A program made the position numbers and the translations under genes. A model generated the notes under the pieces. The model was given only the letters and a program-made list of their open reading frames with translations. It was not told the origin of the DNA and made no database searches. DNA of 64,000 nucleotides from DAOTVC01 sp034437215 (lineage in GTDB: Bacteria > Chloroflexota > Anaerolineae > B4-G1 > SLSP01): contig DAOTVC010000129.1 in NCBI GenBank assembly GCA_034437215.1, forward strand, positions 1 through 64,000, written 5' to 3'. The first letter of the stretch is position 1; every line of letters starts with the position of its first letter. Shown piece after piece: positions 16,304 through 25,800 of this stretch.

Positions 16304-17845
16304 TTGGACGTCAAGACGTTGCGGCTGAGCGCCGCCGACAATCGCTATACGGTTCGGGAGATGCTGCGCCAGACGACGGCGGAGCGGGTTCTGCTCGTGC
16401 ACCCCTGGGAGCTCGAGAACGGCTGGAACCGGCCCCTCGAGTACGAGATCCTGAGGCGGGCGGCACAGCGGGAGTCACTGAACGTCGCCTGGGTCGTGCA
16501 GGACCCCTTTCGGCGGGGCCTCCCCGCTGCGGCAGGCTTTCCCGTCTTCTCCAGTGAGGAGGAGGCGCAGACCTACCTGGAGACCCACGGGCACTTCCCG
16601 CCCCTGAAGCCACCGCGTACACCCGAGCCGCGGGAGCGCCCTCCCTGGGCCGAGGAGCCCCAACCCCGTCCCGTCCTCCTGCCCAAGGCTCGCCCGGTGT
16701 GGCTGCTCCCCCTCCAGATCGTCGTCCTGCTGATCACCTTGGTGGCGGTGGGCACGGTGGCCTTCTTCGCCATCCCGTCGGCGACCATCCGTCTCTATCC
16801 CGCGGGCGCAACCTACGCGGTCGTCGTCCCTATCTCCGTCGATCCGCAGTTGGAGGGGGGCGTCGATATGCAGCGCAACCTCATCCCCTCCCACCGCGTG
16901 GGCGACGAGTTTGAAGCCCAGGCAGAAGTAGCGACCACGGGTCTGGGCGTCTCCTTCGAGGGGCGCTCCCGAGGCAGTGTGGTCTTCACCAACCTCCTGG
17001 GGCAGGACTATCGTGTGCCCGACGGCACCCTGGTCCGCACCTCCGCCGGCTCCTATCCCGTGCGCTTCGAAACCACCCAGGAGGTCATCGTGCCCGCCTT
17101 CGGACAAGCCGCGGTATCCGTGGAAGCCTTAGAGGAGGGGCCGCGGGGAAACGTGGGGGCCTACCAGATCAACTTCGTCGAGGGGGTCGCGGGCTTCGCC
17201 CTCAAGGTCACCAACCCCGATCCCATTGGGGGCGCCGAGAGCCAGGAGGTCGCCATCGTCTCTGAGATCGACCGGGAGCGAGCGTGGGAGCTGGCCGCGC
17301 AGAGGGTGCTGGGGACCGCCTACGAGGCGCTGCAGAGCGACGCCTACCTGGAGCCCAACGAGCTTCTGCCCCGGCAGACCCTGGTGATCCAGGCGGTGCC
17401 CAAGGAAGCCTACACCCACGTCGTCGGTGAGCGGGCCGAGGTGCTGGGGCTGGCGCTGCGCCTGCTCATCACCGGTCAAGCCGTCGATGCCGCCGACGCA
17501 CAAGCGGTCGCTTATCGACAACTGGCAGCCCAGCTACCCGCAGGGTATACGCTGACCGATGCCCGCTTCGAAATCGGGGAGTCCGCCGAGGAGGACGTCG
17601 GGCCGGGCCTCTTCACCTTCTACGTCACCACCTACGGCTATGCTACGGCGGAGATAGAGGAGGACACCGTCTGGGCGGAGATCCAGGGCCAACCTATCGA
17701 CGAAGTCGAGGCCTATCTTGCGGAGTCTCTACCCCTCGTGCGCCCCCCGGAGATCGAGGTACAGCCCGCCTGGTTCCCGTTCATCCCCCGCCTGGCCCTG
17801 CGCACTGAGATTCAGGTCATGCCCGGCTCCTGGCAGGGAGAGTGA
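16304..17845 (+). CDS. Membrane-anchored baseplate-J-like (gp47-type) protein
   Basis: 513 aa. TTG start at 16304 chosen because GGAGGGAG precedes it and upstream in-frame codons look non-coding. Residues 1-105 form a soluble cytoplasmic domain (TAERVLLVHPWEL...), then a Pro/Arg-rich linker and one membrane span (about 138-160, LPLQIVVLLITLVAVGTVAFF). Outside, GSVVFTNLLGQDYRVPDGTLVRT, VRFETTQEVIVPA, VEALEEGPRGNVGAYQIN and LKVTNPDPIGGAESQEV follow the baseplate J/gp47 pattern. No other phage or secretion-syringe genes are near, so this is probably a host envelope protein of unknown role. It is followed closely by ruvX and mltG. Confidence 0.75.
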   Translation: MDVKTLRLSAADNRYTVREMLRQTTAERVLLVHPWELENGWNRPLEYEILRRAAQRESLNVAWVVQDPFRRGLPAAAGFPVFSSEEEAQTYLETHGHFPPLKPPRTPEPRERPPWAEEPQPRPVLLPKARPVWLLPLQIVVLLITLVAVGTVAFFAIPSATIRLYPAGATYAVVVPISVDPQLEGGVDMQRNLIPSHRVGDEFEAQAEVATTGLGVSFEGRSRGSVVFTNLLGQDYRVPDGTLVRTSAGSYPVRFETTQEVIVPAFGQAAVSVEALEEGPRGNVGAYQINFVEGVAGFALKVTNPDPIGGAESQEVAIVSEIDRERAWELAAQRVLGTAYEALQSDAYLEPNELLPRQTLVIQAVPKEAYTHVVGERAEVLGLALRLLITGQAVDAADAQAVAYRQLAAQLPAGYTLTDARFEIGESAEEDVGPGLFTFYVTTYGYATAEIEEDTVWAEIQGQPIDEVEAYLAESLPLVRPPEIEVQPAWFPFIPRLALRTEIQVMPGSWQGE

Positions 17846-17902
17846 CAGATCTGCAATGACCAGCAGGCGTGCCCGGATCACGCGACACCTACCCCTAAGA
17901 GC

Positions 17903-18322
17903 ATGCGCTATCTAGCCCTGGATCTCGGCGATCGTCGCATCGGTCTCGCCATCAGCGACCAGATTGGTATGTTTGCCCGTCCCCTCGAGGTCATGGAGCG
18001 CACGTCTCGCGCTGCCGACTACGCCCACATCGCCGAACTCGTGCGGGAGCACGATGTCGAGCTCGTCGTCGTGGGCCTGCCCCTCAACATGGATGGGAGC
18101 GAGGGTTCGCGTGCCGCCTGGGCCCGCGACTACGGGGCCGAGCTGGCCGAGACGGTGGGAGTGCCCGTGGAACTGTGGGATGAGCGCCTCAGCACCGAGG
18201 AGGCCGCGGAGATCCTGCGCGCCCAGGGTAAGCGACCTATGGAGTACAAGGATTGGATCGACGCCATCGCCGCTGCGGTGATCCTGCAGAGTTATCTCGA
18301 TGCACAGAGAAAGTTCGTATAG
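17903..18322 (+). CDS. ruvX: Holliday-junction resolvase-like protein RuvX/YqgF
   Basis: 139 aa, usual length. RNase H fold with the family's metal residues: LALDLGDRRIGLAISD near the N-terminus, VVVGLPLNMDGSEG (about 56-69), VELWDERLSTEEA and a late DWIDAIAAAVILQSYL. Also linked to 16S rRNA 5' maturation in other bacteria. It lies 57 bases after the baseplate-J-like gene and 60 bases before mltG on the same strand. Confidence 0.94.
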   Translation: MRYLALDLGDRRIGLAISDQIGMFARPLEVMERTSRAADYAHIAELVREHDVELVVVGLPLNMDGSEGSRAAWARDYGAELAETVGVPVELWDERLSTEEAAEILRAQGKRPMEYKDWIDAIAAAVILQSYLDAQRKFV

Positions 18323-18382
18323 CGGGGTGCGCCGTCACTGCGACGTGACGGAGAGGGCGCCCCGCTCTACGTGGAGGGAAAG

Positions 18383-19480
18383 ATGAAGAAGCGCTACGTG
18401 CGACTGCTGTGGATAGTGTTGACTGCCCTGCTGATGCTGGCCTGCTCCGCCGAGGAGCTCTTTTTGGGAGCGTACATCGAGGCCAACCAGAGTGCCCTCT
18501 CCGAACCGGCGGGCACCGACGACACCCCCATCACCTTCGTGGTGGAGCAGGGCGAGAGCGTCACCTCCATCGCCAACCGCCTGCAGGTGCAGGGTCTGAT
18601 CAACGACGCCGAGCTCTTCCGCCGCTACGTGCAGTACAAGGGGCTCGATGGCGGCATCCAGGCGGGGACCTACACCTTGAAGGAGACGCTGACCATCCCC
18701 GCCATCGCCCTGGCCCTCCAGGAAGCCAGCGCCGGCGAGCAGCAGGTCACCATCCCGGAGGGCTGGCGCATGGAGCAGGTCGCCGACCTCCTCGCCATGG
18801 AGACGGACGTGCCTCCCGATGCCTTCCTCGAACTGGTGCGTACGGGTTGGCCTCAGAGCGATCTACCGCAGACGCACACCTTCCTGGCTCAGGTGCCTGT
18901 GACCGCCACGCTGGAGGGCTTCCTTTTTCCCGACACCTACCGCCTGCCCGCCGAGGCCTCGGCCTACGATCTGGTCGATCGGATGCTCGAGAACTTCGAG
19001 CGCCAGGTGACACCGGAGATTCGTCAGGGCTTCGCGGAGCACGATCTGACCCTCCTCGAGGGAATCACACTGGCCTCCATCATCGAGCGGGAGGCGGTGG
19101 TCGCCGACGAGCGAACGCTGATCGCGGGCGTCTTCTACAACCGCTGGCGCGATGGCTGGTATCTCGGTGCCGATCCCACGGTGCAGTATGCGCTGGGGTA
19201 TCGTCCTGACCAGGGCACCTGGTGGAAGAAAGGGCTCACCTTCGATGACCTGGAGGTCCAGTCCCCCTACAACACCTACCGGACCCTAGGGCTGCCCCCC
19301 GCACCCATCGCCAGCCCGGGGATAGGTTCCATCCAAGCGGCAGCTGCCCCCCAAGAGACCGACTACTACTACTTCATGGTGGACTGCGTCACGGGGGATG
19401 GGAGCCACGTCTTCGCCGAGACGGAAGCCGAGCACCTGGCGAACTTCAACGCCTGCGGGGGGGTGAGCCCGGGGGAGTAG
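18383..19480 (+). CDS. mltG: Endolytic murein transglycosylase MltG
   Basis: 365 aa. Cleaves nascent glycan strands at the outer face of the membrane. ATG at 18383 is preferred to GTG at 18371 because GGAGGGAA lies between them. The N-terminus resembles a lipoprotein signal (TALLMLACSAEE) instead of the usual single membrane anchor. LysM-like start VVEQGESVTSIANRLQVQGLI, then family motifs EGFLFPDTYRLP, LASIIEREAVV (catalytic Glu), GVFYNRW, ADPTVQYALG and SPYNTYRTLGLPPAPIASPG. Confidence 0.95.
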   Translation: MKKRYVRLLWIVLTALLMLACSAEELFLGAYIEANQSALSEPAGTDDTPITFVVEQGESVTSIANRLQVQGLINDAELFRRYVQYKGLDGGIQAGTYTLKETLTIPAIALALQEASAGEQQVTIPEGWRMEQVADLLAMETDVPPDAFLELVRTGWPQSDLPQTHTFLAQVPVTATLEGFLFPDTYRLPAEASAYDLVDRMLENFERQVTPEIRQGFAEHDLTLLEGITLASIIEREAVVADERTLIAGVFYNRWRDGWYLGADPTVQYALGYRPDQGTWWKKGLTFDDLEVQSPYNTYRTLGLPPAPIASPGIGSIQAAAAPQETDYYYFMVDCVTGDGSHVFAETEAEHLANFNACGGVSPGE

Positions 19481-19536
19481 GCGCGGCACCTTGAGGTGCC
19501 GGTCCACCGAGCCACATCCTTTCAGATTCCGTGCGG

Positions 19537-19875
19537 TCAGAGCGCGCTCGCATCCTCAACGACGGTCAGGAGAGGCTGCACCCACGTCAGAACGTCGGGC
19601 ACCTCGCGAGTTACGGTCCTCCAGATCCGCTGCGGCTCCACGTCCCCATATCGGCACCCCGGATACTTCAACCCAACGATACAGGACCAGGGAAGAGCAC
19701 GGTACTGCTGGTTCAGATGTTGCGTCGCCTCACAGAGAAGGGAGAGCTGGTACAGGACAGCGCTCTGGGTCTTCAAATCCCTCAAGAAGTCCTCCCTGGA
19801 CATCCCTCTCACGAAGAGCGTGATCGCCTCGGCCGCATCGGCAATATCGAGCAGGGCTCTATCCACGTACTCCAT
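19537..19875 (-). pseudogene. Degenerate HepT-like (HEPN, DUF86) toxin, partner missing
   Basis: 112-codon open frame. The framework fits HepT: an opening helix MEYVDRALLDIADAAEAI, then SREDFLRDLKTQSAVLYQLSLLCEATQHL and LPWSCIVGL. The RNase motif R-x4-6-H that should follow GL is replaced by KYPGCRYGDV, lacking both catalytic residues and slightly shortened. The frame is otherwise intact, and I see no MNT nucleotidyltransferase partner in either direction, only repeats. Either an inactivated remnant or a HEPN protein with another role. Confidence 0.6.
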
Positions 19876-20098
19876 CTGAGACTCCTTTCTGCAAAAAAGA
19901 TACCTCCGCCATGGGGCGCGGGCAGAGAGAACTCAAAGCGGGCCGGTTCGGAGGACGGGGAAGAAGCCCAGCATCACAGTTGGGTGACAGAGATTGAGAC
20001 AGCAGCGTTAGCAGCGGAGTTCCTTGGCGTACTCTCCGGCAGCGTGCCCCCAAAACTATTGTAGCACGGTCATTTAAGCCGCGTCAAGGGCTGCGGGT

Positions 20099-20325
20099 AG
20101 GGCTATCGCACTTGGCTAAAAAGTGTTCGTAGCCCCCCGTCTCGGGGGCGAATCTGACGTGAAGCCTGGGGCAAAAGCCGGTTTTTTGCCCGCGTTAAAT
20201 GCGATGGGTGTGTTTCAATCCAGTTGTGAGCTATCCATGGCTGAAACGTAAAGCGTGAAACGTGAAGCCCTCACGTTTCACGCCTCGGTTTAACTCAAGT
20301 GAAACACACCCAAATGCGATAGCCC
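20099..20325. mobile_element. Family D MITE-like element, copy D1, interrupted by C2
   Basis: Ends AGGGCTATCGCACTT (20099) and AAATGCGATAGCCC (ending 20325), inverted copies. An internal hairpin GCCCCCCGTCTCGGGGGC lies near 20132. Family C copy C2 is inserted close to the right end and duplicates AAATGCGAT of D. This occupies most of the 490-base gap 19876-20366; I see no gene there. Confidence 0.65.
20206..20311. mobile_element. Family C MITE-like element, copy C2, nested in D1
   Basis: 106 bp, perfect 12-bp inverted ends GGGTGTGTTTCA/TGAAACACACCC. Flanked by a perfect 9-bp duplication AAATGCGAT (20197-20205 and 20312-20320). The duplicated target is the right-end sequence of D. Confidence 0.8.
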
Positions 20326-20366
20326 CAGGGGCGGGCCCAAAGGTTTTGCTTCTCCAGGCGCAGCCG

Positions 20367-20747
20367 CTATCCCAGAACGTAACGAGCCAGCGTCCTCTGC
20401 ACCTCGGTGATATCCACCCCTCGCTTGAGCGTCCTCTCGATAGGGACCGTGTTCCCCCTGATCCAGATCTTCAGATCGGCGTCCAGGTCAAGGCGTCCCG
20501 GCGTCTCCACGGAGAAGTGGGTGATGGAGGCGTAGGGAAAGGAGTGGTACTCCACCTTCTTTCGGCCCGTAAGCCCCTGCCGGTCCACCAGGATCAGGCG
20601 CTTGTTGGTGAAGATAAAGAGATCGCGGATGACCCGGAAGGCCTTCTCGATCGCCTCACCCTCCACCAGAATGGGCGCGAACTCCTTCTGCAAGGTCTTG
20701 AGGTTGACCTCACCTGCACGTTCCAGAAACTCACCGATGGCTTCCAT
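20367..20747 (-). CDS. Bacterial PH-domain protein
   Basis: 126 aa, matching the length of the bacterial pleckstrin-homology family (bPH_1). Visible pattern: ILVEGEAIEKAFRVIRDLFIFTNKRLILVDRQG, the TNKRLILVD strand turn being diagnostic, then KKVEYHSFPYASITHFSVET and a C-terminal helix. Function in bacteria is poorly known, possibly membrane or protein binding. It is followed upstream on the same strand by the Nudix gene after a short repeat-bearing gap. Confidence 0.85.
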   Translation of the reverse strand: MEAIGEFLERAGEVNLKTLQKEFAPILVEGEAIEKAFRVIRDLFIFTNKRLILVDRQGLTGRKKVEYHSFPYASITHFSVETPGRLDLDADLKIWIRGNTVPIERTLKRGVDITEVQRTLARYVLG

Positions 20748-20835
20748 CGACTACCTCCTCGTGTCAACGTAGAAGGGATTAGGGACAAGGGATGAGGGAA
20801 CCTCGTGTGAGAGCTCTCTCAAACCGCAAACTCCG

Positions 20836-21492
20836 TTATGGGGCAAGGGATGGGTCCGTCGAACCGTCAAAGAAGGCCGGGCCCTCCTGGTGCCAAGCGC
20901 GGAAGGCGGTCGGAATGCGGGTGACGTGCCCGGGATCCAGATCCCCGGGCAGGGCCGCTTCGGGAAACCAGCGAACATCGAGCACCTCGAGGGCGTGGGA
21001 GCCCTCCCCCGGCTCCTCACCCTCGAGGGGAACGCAGAGGAAGGTAAAGTGGTAGAGGTGGTGGCGGGTGAGGCTGCCGCAGTAACGGGAGTCGTAGACA
21101 CCGACCAGGGTCTGCGCCCGGCAGCGCAGGCCCGTCTCCTCCAGGGCCTCCCGCTCCACGCCCTGCGCGGGCGTCTCGCCCACCTCCAGCGCGCCACCGG
21201 GCATGGCCCAGAGGCCATTGTCGGCCCGGCGGATGAGGAGAATACGACCGTGCGCATCGATGATAGCGGCGTCCCCCACGGCGAAGGGGGTCGGGCAGGA
21301 GAAGACGGTGGCCCGCAGGGGCTCCAAGGACTCGGGGGCCTCGTCCACGGCCGTCGCCAGGAGATCCAGCGCGACGTCCTGGACGACGCGGTAGTTCTCG
21401 CGATCGTAGGGATTGTCGGCGAAGTGCAGGCCGCGGGCCGAGACGTCCCGCAGCCGGTCGGCCCAGGCGGCGAGGCGCTCAGCGAGCTTCAT
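20836..21492 (-). CDS. Nudix hydrolase with N-terminal Nudix_hydro_N domain
   Basis: 218 aa. Residues 1-60 (MKLAERLAAWADRLRDVSARGLHFADNPYD...) look like the helical N-terminal extension seen in ADP-ribose/ADP-glucose-type Nudix enzymes. The catalytic domain (about 65-205) holds the complete Nudix box GALEVGETPAQGVEREALEETGL, so hydrolysis of a nucleoside-diphosphate-linked compound is likely; substrate unknown. Its ATG overlaps the end of the DUF3795 gene by 4 bases. Confidence 0.9.
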   Translation of the reverse strand: MKLAERLAAWADRLRDVSARGLHFADNPYDRENYRVVQDVALDLLATAVDEAPESLEPLRATVFSCPTPFAVGDAAIIDAHGRILLIRRADNGLWAMPGGALEVGETPAQGVEREALEETGLRCRAQTLVGVYDSRYCGSLTRHHLYHFTFLCVPLEGEEPGEGSHALEVLDVRWFPEAALPGDLDPGHVTRIPTAFRAWHQEGPAFFDGSTDPSLAP

Positions 21493-21968
21493 GCGCGCTC
21501 GCCCTGGTGAAGGTCGCGATCCTCGGCACGAGCGTCGTAGAGACGGCTCCCGCAGACCTCACAGCGCTCGGAGTACCAGGCAAACCGCCGCTGGCAGGTA
21601 GGACAGCGCCAGCGTGTCGCCTGATCCTCCAGCCAGCGCTCCAGGCCCTCCTCTGCCAGAGCACCGAGGTTGTGCAGGACGACGTGGTGGTGAGGGTAGC
21701 GGTCGCGGCTGAAGGCGACGAGGCGTGTACAGGGGTAGTCCTCGCACTCATAGCAGAACTCGATGCCATGTCCGACGGCACAAGCCTTGAGGTCACATTT
21801 GGCACAGAAGAGGGACAGGACGTGGCTCTTGCATCCCTCGCAGCGCAGATCCTCGGGCTCTCTCCCCCACGCTGCGGCAAGGGCCTCAAGTTCACCGCGC
21901 TGGCCGGCCAGGAGCACGGGACAGGCGCCACAGTAGAGGCCACAGTAGGTATCGTAACGGAAAGACAT
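21489..21968 (-). CDS. DUF3795 cysteine-rich protein
   Basis: 159 aa. The ATG at 21968 has AGGAGGGT upstream; the longer in-frame extension crosses that site. N-terminal CGLYCGACP, then CEGCKS, FCAKCDLKACA and FCYECEDYPC fit DUF3795, probably metal binding. The C-terminal part adds a rubredoxin-like zinc pair CPTCQRR and CEVCGSRL, an addition to the bare domain. Function unknown. Translationally coupled to the Nudix gene. Confidence 0.85.
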   Translation of the reverse strand: MSFRYDTYCGLYCGACPVLLAGQRGELEALAAAWGREPEDLRCEGCKSHVLSLFCAKCDLKACAVGHGIEFCYECEDYPCTRLVAFSRDRYPHHHVVLHNLGALAEEGLERWLEDQATRWRCPTCQRRFAWYSERCEVCGSRLYDARAEDRDLHQGERA

Positions 21969-21996
21969 AACGCGCACCCTCCTAGCAGAGCAATCG

Positions 21997-22038
21997 ATGG
22001 GACCGGGCCTCCCGTGCACACGGGAAGCCCGGTCCCCA
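21997..22038 (-). terminator. Stem-loop between the acidic unknown gene and the DUF3795 gene
   Basis: GGGACCGGGC pairs with GCCCGGTCCC around a second stem CCCGTG/CACGGG, giving a long near-continuous hairpin. No T run follows, so termination is uncertain. Confidence 0.5.
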
Positions 22039-22059
22039 CTACTGGGAAAAAGGGGCGTA

Positions 22060-22521
22060 CTACGCCTCTTCCTCGTCGCTCGCCTCCTCCTGGAAGCGAT
22101 CCTCCATCTCCGCGACGATCTCGTCGAGAGCCTCGGCCTGGCCCACCTCCTTCGCCTGCTCGTGGACGGCGAGGGCAGCGCTGTAGACGTCCCCGCTGAC
22201 GGCGATGGAGGTGTCGAACATAAGGTCCTGCAGCTGCATGACGGAGAAGATCAGGGGCTGCAGAGCGTCGTAGAGCTCGAGATCCCGCTCCATCCCCTCC
22301 ACGTCGAAGTCCTCCGGCAGCAGGTCGGGGTCCTCCCGTGCCAGCTCCAGCGCCTTATCGACAAACGCCCGGCTCTTCTCGCCCATCCGCGGCAGCGCCT
22401 GGCGTTCACCGGTGGTCAATTCCGTGAGGAAGGGGAGGCGTTCACGAATGCTGCGTATGGCGTCTAGGATTGCCTGCTGGTCGGCCTTGCTGAGTGTGGC
22501 ATCAACACGATTGACTACCAT
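22060..22521 (-). CDS. Unknown acidic helical protein, 153 aa
   Basis: Start at 22521 follows AGGAGGG; the longer frame upstream lacks support. Mostly helical by eye. Residues 1-50 (TLSKADQQAILDAIRSIRERLPFLTELTTGERQALPRMGEKSRAFVDKAL) are followed by DLELYDALQPLIFSVMQLQDLMFDTSIAVSGDVYSAALAVHEQAK and an acidic tail. No signal peptide, membrane span or Cys motif. I recognise no named family. Confidence 0.8.
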   Translation of the reverse strand: MVVNRVDATLSKADQQAILDAIRSIRERLPFLTELTTGERQALPRMGEKSRAFVDKALELAREDPDLLPEDFDVEGMERDLELYDALQPLIFSVMQLQDLMFDTSIAVSGDVYSAALAVHEQAKEVGQAEALDEIVAEMEDRFQEEASDEEEA

Positions 22522-22721
22522 GTCATCCCTCCTGGTATCGTTGGCTTCACTATCTAGAAGTATATCCCGGCAAGCTCCGTATGCCAAATCTCCCCAAGGC
22601 AGGGGGCGTCAGAGTTTCGCATTTTTGTGTAGCCTGGACACGTGTCCCACCCCCCCTTCCCCGCATAGTTGGTTGACATCGCATTTCATGGCAAGTTCTG
22701 TGCGAGGCAGGGTTTTTAGTT

Positions 22722-22762
22722 GTGATTTTTGCGGGCCGCTTTCAGCGGCCCACAAAAATCAC
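22722..22762 (-). terminator. Terminator of the LCP/phosphoesterase/membrane-protein operon
   Basis: Near-perfect hairpin GTGATTTTTGCGGGCCGCT/AGCGGCCCACAAAAATCAC with a TTC loop; a second GC-rich hairpin (CGCCCGCTCC...GGAGCGGGCG, about 22771-22816) lies between it and the stop codon. The rest of 22522-22825 shows no gene. Confidence 0.7.
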
Positions 22763-22825
22763 CTAAAGATCGCCCGCTCCGCGCGTGGAGCGCACTGACA
22801 CGCCGGGGAGCGGGCGGGAGGCGTG

Positions 22826-25800
22826 CTAGGGCAGCACGGTCAGCGAGGTAGGCAACAGAAGGGTGTCGGCGCCCTCCTCGGTGCGGAGGCGCGTGCCGCG
22901 GCCCTCGTCGTAGAGCCCCGCCTGGAGGCGATAGGTCCCGGGCGGTAGATCGGCGGGCACGTTGAAGGTGTGACGATCAACGACGTACTCGCCCTCCACC
23001 CAGCCCGTGGTCGGACGCTGCCAACCGGCAGGCACAGCGTCGCTCCCGGCGGCGCGGGAGCCGTCGGCCCGCAGGAGGTGCACGAAGCTCTTGTAGCTCT
23101 TCCGCGTCTCGTCCTCGACCTGCCAGACGAGGGTGGTGCTGAGCACTTCACCCGGGTGCAGTTCTGCGCGACCGAGGTCGTAGCCGTAGAGCGTCGCCAG
23201 CCCACCCAGCGTGATGCCCACCTCCTGCGTCACTTCCGGCGGCTCCATCAGGTGATCGGGTGCCGTGACCGCCAGGTGGCCGAGATCGAGCGTCTCTCCC
23301 CCGGCGGCGGGGCCGACGGTGAGAGTGTAGGTGCCGGATTCGAGGCCCGGGGGCAGGAGCAGGCGGTGGGCACCCCGCCAACGATCACCAATTTGCCACC
23401 GGGAGGTCGGGTAACCGGCCACGGGGGGCGCGACCTGGGAGGCGACGATCTCACCGGAGTGCGCGTGCAGATCGAGGCGCATCTCCAGATCCCCAAGAGA
23501 GCCCTCCGTCGCCTCCCAATAGAGGAGCAGGGGCAGCATCTCCCCCGTCTGGAGATGGCGGTCGGGAAGGTCGTAACCGAGGAGGATGAGAGCGTCGTTC
23601 AGGGGAGCAAGCGTGACAGTCATGGGGGCCAGCGCCGCCAGGGAGGGGGGCGCTGGGGGCCGCAGGACGACGAGCTCAGCGGCCGGAAGGAGACGTCCCA
23701 CCGGAGCGCCCGCCTCGTTCAGCACGTCGAGGGTGTGCTCCGGCTCTCCGTAGGGGTAGACGCTCACCTGTAGAGTGTAGGTGCCGGGGGGCGTTCCAGG
23801 GAATACGGAAAGCTCGTGCGGGTCCCGGGCATAGCCCGCAGGGTCCCAGCGCGTCGTGGGTGGGTAGCCGCCCGGGTGCTGGTGATCGCTCTGCCCATAG
23901 CGAAAGCCCCGCTCGTCGACGAGGGCCAGGGCGACGCTGTACTCCCGGTCGACGGGGGCGGGCACCCTCCAGTAGAGGGCCACGGCGGCGGAATCCCCCG
24001 AGGGGACGGCTGTGGAGCGGTCCACGCCCAGCAGGTGCAGCTGCTGCCCGAAGTTAGCCCGGAGAGGGACGTCGACCCCGGCGACGCTCTCGCCGTCGAA
24101 GCGTGTGCGGCGGAAGGGGGTCTGCCGTCCCTCGGCATCCACGTAGAGGAGCTTGAAGGGCAGGAGGACCGCCAGCGCCAGCAGGACGAGGGCCGACGCC
24201 CTACGTCCACGGGGCTCCGGCGCGCGGGACACCTGCGGAGGTGAGAGGGCGCGACGGCGGAGCCCCACACGGACGATGAGAGCCAGGAGCAGCAGGAGGC
24301 TTGCTCCGGAGATCAGCGTCGCCGACGTGCGGATGGGGGTCGTGCCGAAGCGTACCGTCAGGGTGTGGCGTCCCGCGGGCACCTGGACGGTGATCAAGCC
24401 GTGGGGCTCGCTGGGGGTGATGGGAAGCGGTTGGCCGTCAATCGCGGCCCGCCAGCCGGGGAAGTCGAAGGTGTGGAAGCGGGCGGTGAAGGGTACAGGA
24501 CTTTCGAGTTCCAGAGTGTAGCGCAGAGGGGCGTAGTGTGCCGCGACCACCCGCGCCTCCTCAGGCAGGGAGGCGACGTCGAGGCGCTCGCCGCTCTCCA
24601 GCGCAGGGCTGCTCTCCTCTGGGAGGGCCTGAACTGCCTTGGGAAGAAACTCCCCCATTGCCGTCGTCCCCAGGGAGCCGGTGGAGCGCTCGAAGTGCAC
24701 GCTCTCCCGCATGGTCAGCTCGCCGAAGGGCGGATAGCGGAGCATGTACTGTAAGGGGATGAGGTAGAGGGCGAGGGTCGTCACGAGCAGGGCGGGCAGC
24801 AGAGAGCGCAGCCGCAAACGCTCGGGAAGCAGCCGGAGCAGTTGGGCGGTGCCCGCCCCCGCCAGAAGGGCGACGAAGAGGTTGCTAAACCCCAGAAAGC
24901 GCCACGGGAACTGGAGAAAGTGGATGAGGGGCAGCCGCTCCCAGAGAGGCTGGGACAGAGGCAACATAAGGACAATTGTCACAAGGGTACCGAGTGAAGC
25001 CAGGATCACAACTCCGGCGCGCAGCCCGTCCCGCCGGCGCCAGCCCAGGAGAACGGACAGCAAAGCAATCAGCAGGGCAACCAGTCCCAAACTCATCGGT
25101 CGAGGTTGATAGACCATCCGAGGATCGGCAGCTGCTGGTGGAGTAAAGATGTCGCGCAAGGAGAGAAAATTATCCGCATAGCGGTAAGCTGACGGAAGAT
25201 AGAGTTGGTGAATCTTCACCAGACCTCTCTCCGCCAGGGCAGGCAGCCAGAAGAAGGCCGTCAGACCCAGACCGAGCAGCAGGAGGGGCAGCGCCCTTCC
25301 CATGACCCGCCAGAAGGCGCGTCGCGGGCCATCCGCATCCCCGACGACCGCGGTTGCTGCCAGCACGAGGACGTAGGCGAGCATCACGGCGGTGAAGAGC
25401 AGAGCGGTGATGTTGTGGGTGAGGATGAGCAGAGCGTAGAGAAGCAGGGCAGCGACGCCGTACCCCCAACTCCCCCGCAGAAGGAAGCGCTGCAGAGCCC
25501 AGAGGGTGAAGGGCAGCAGCGCCAGCGCGGCGAGCTCCGCCAGGGAGCCGCGGTAGAGCAGCGTGATCGTGAGGTAGGGGGCGAAGGCGTAGGCCGCAGC
25601 GGCGACCAGGCCCGCTCTGCACCCGAAGAGATCCCGTACCCAGAGGTACATCCCCAGAGCGGCTCCCAAGAGAGTCAGGGCAAAGGTCGCGCGCAGCGCC
25701 GCGGGAAAGGCAAGCCCCAGCAGGTGGAAGAGCTCGGCGAGATAGTAGACGGCGGGGGCATAGTAGTTGAAGAGGGGGTAGCCGTAGCCGTAGGCCATCT

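Noticed and set aside
16304..17845. Baseplate-J-like gene as part of a prophage or contractile injection system
   Set aside because: Neighbours are housekeeping genes and the protein has a membrane anchor; no tail, capsid, terminase or integrase gene is present.
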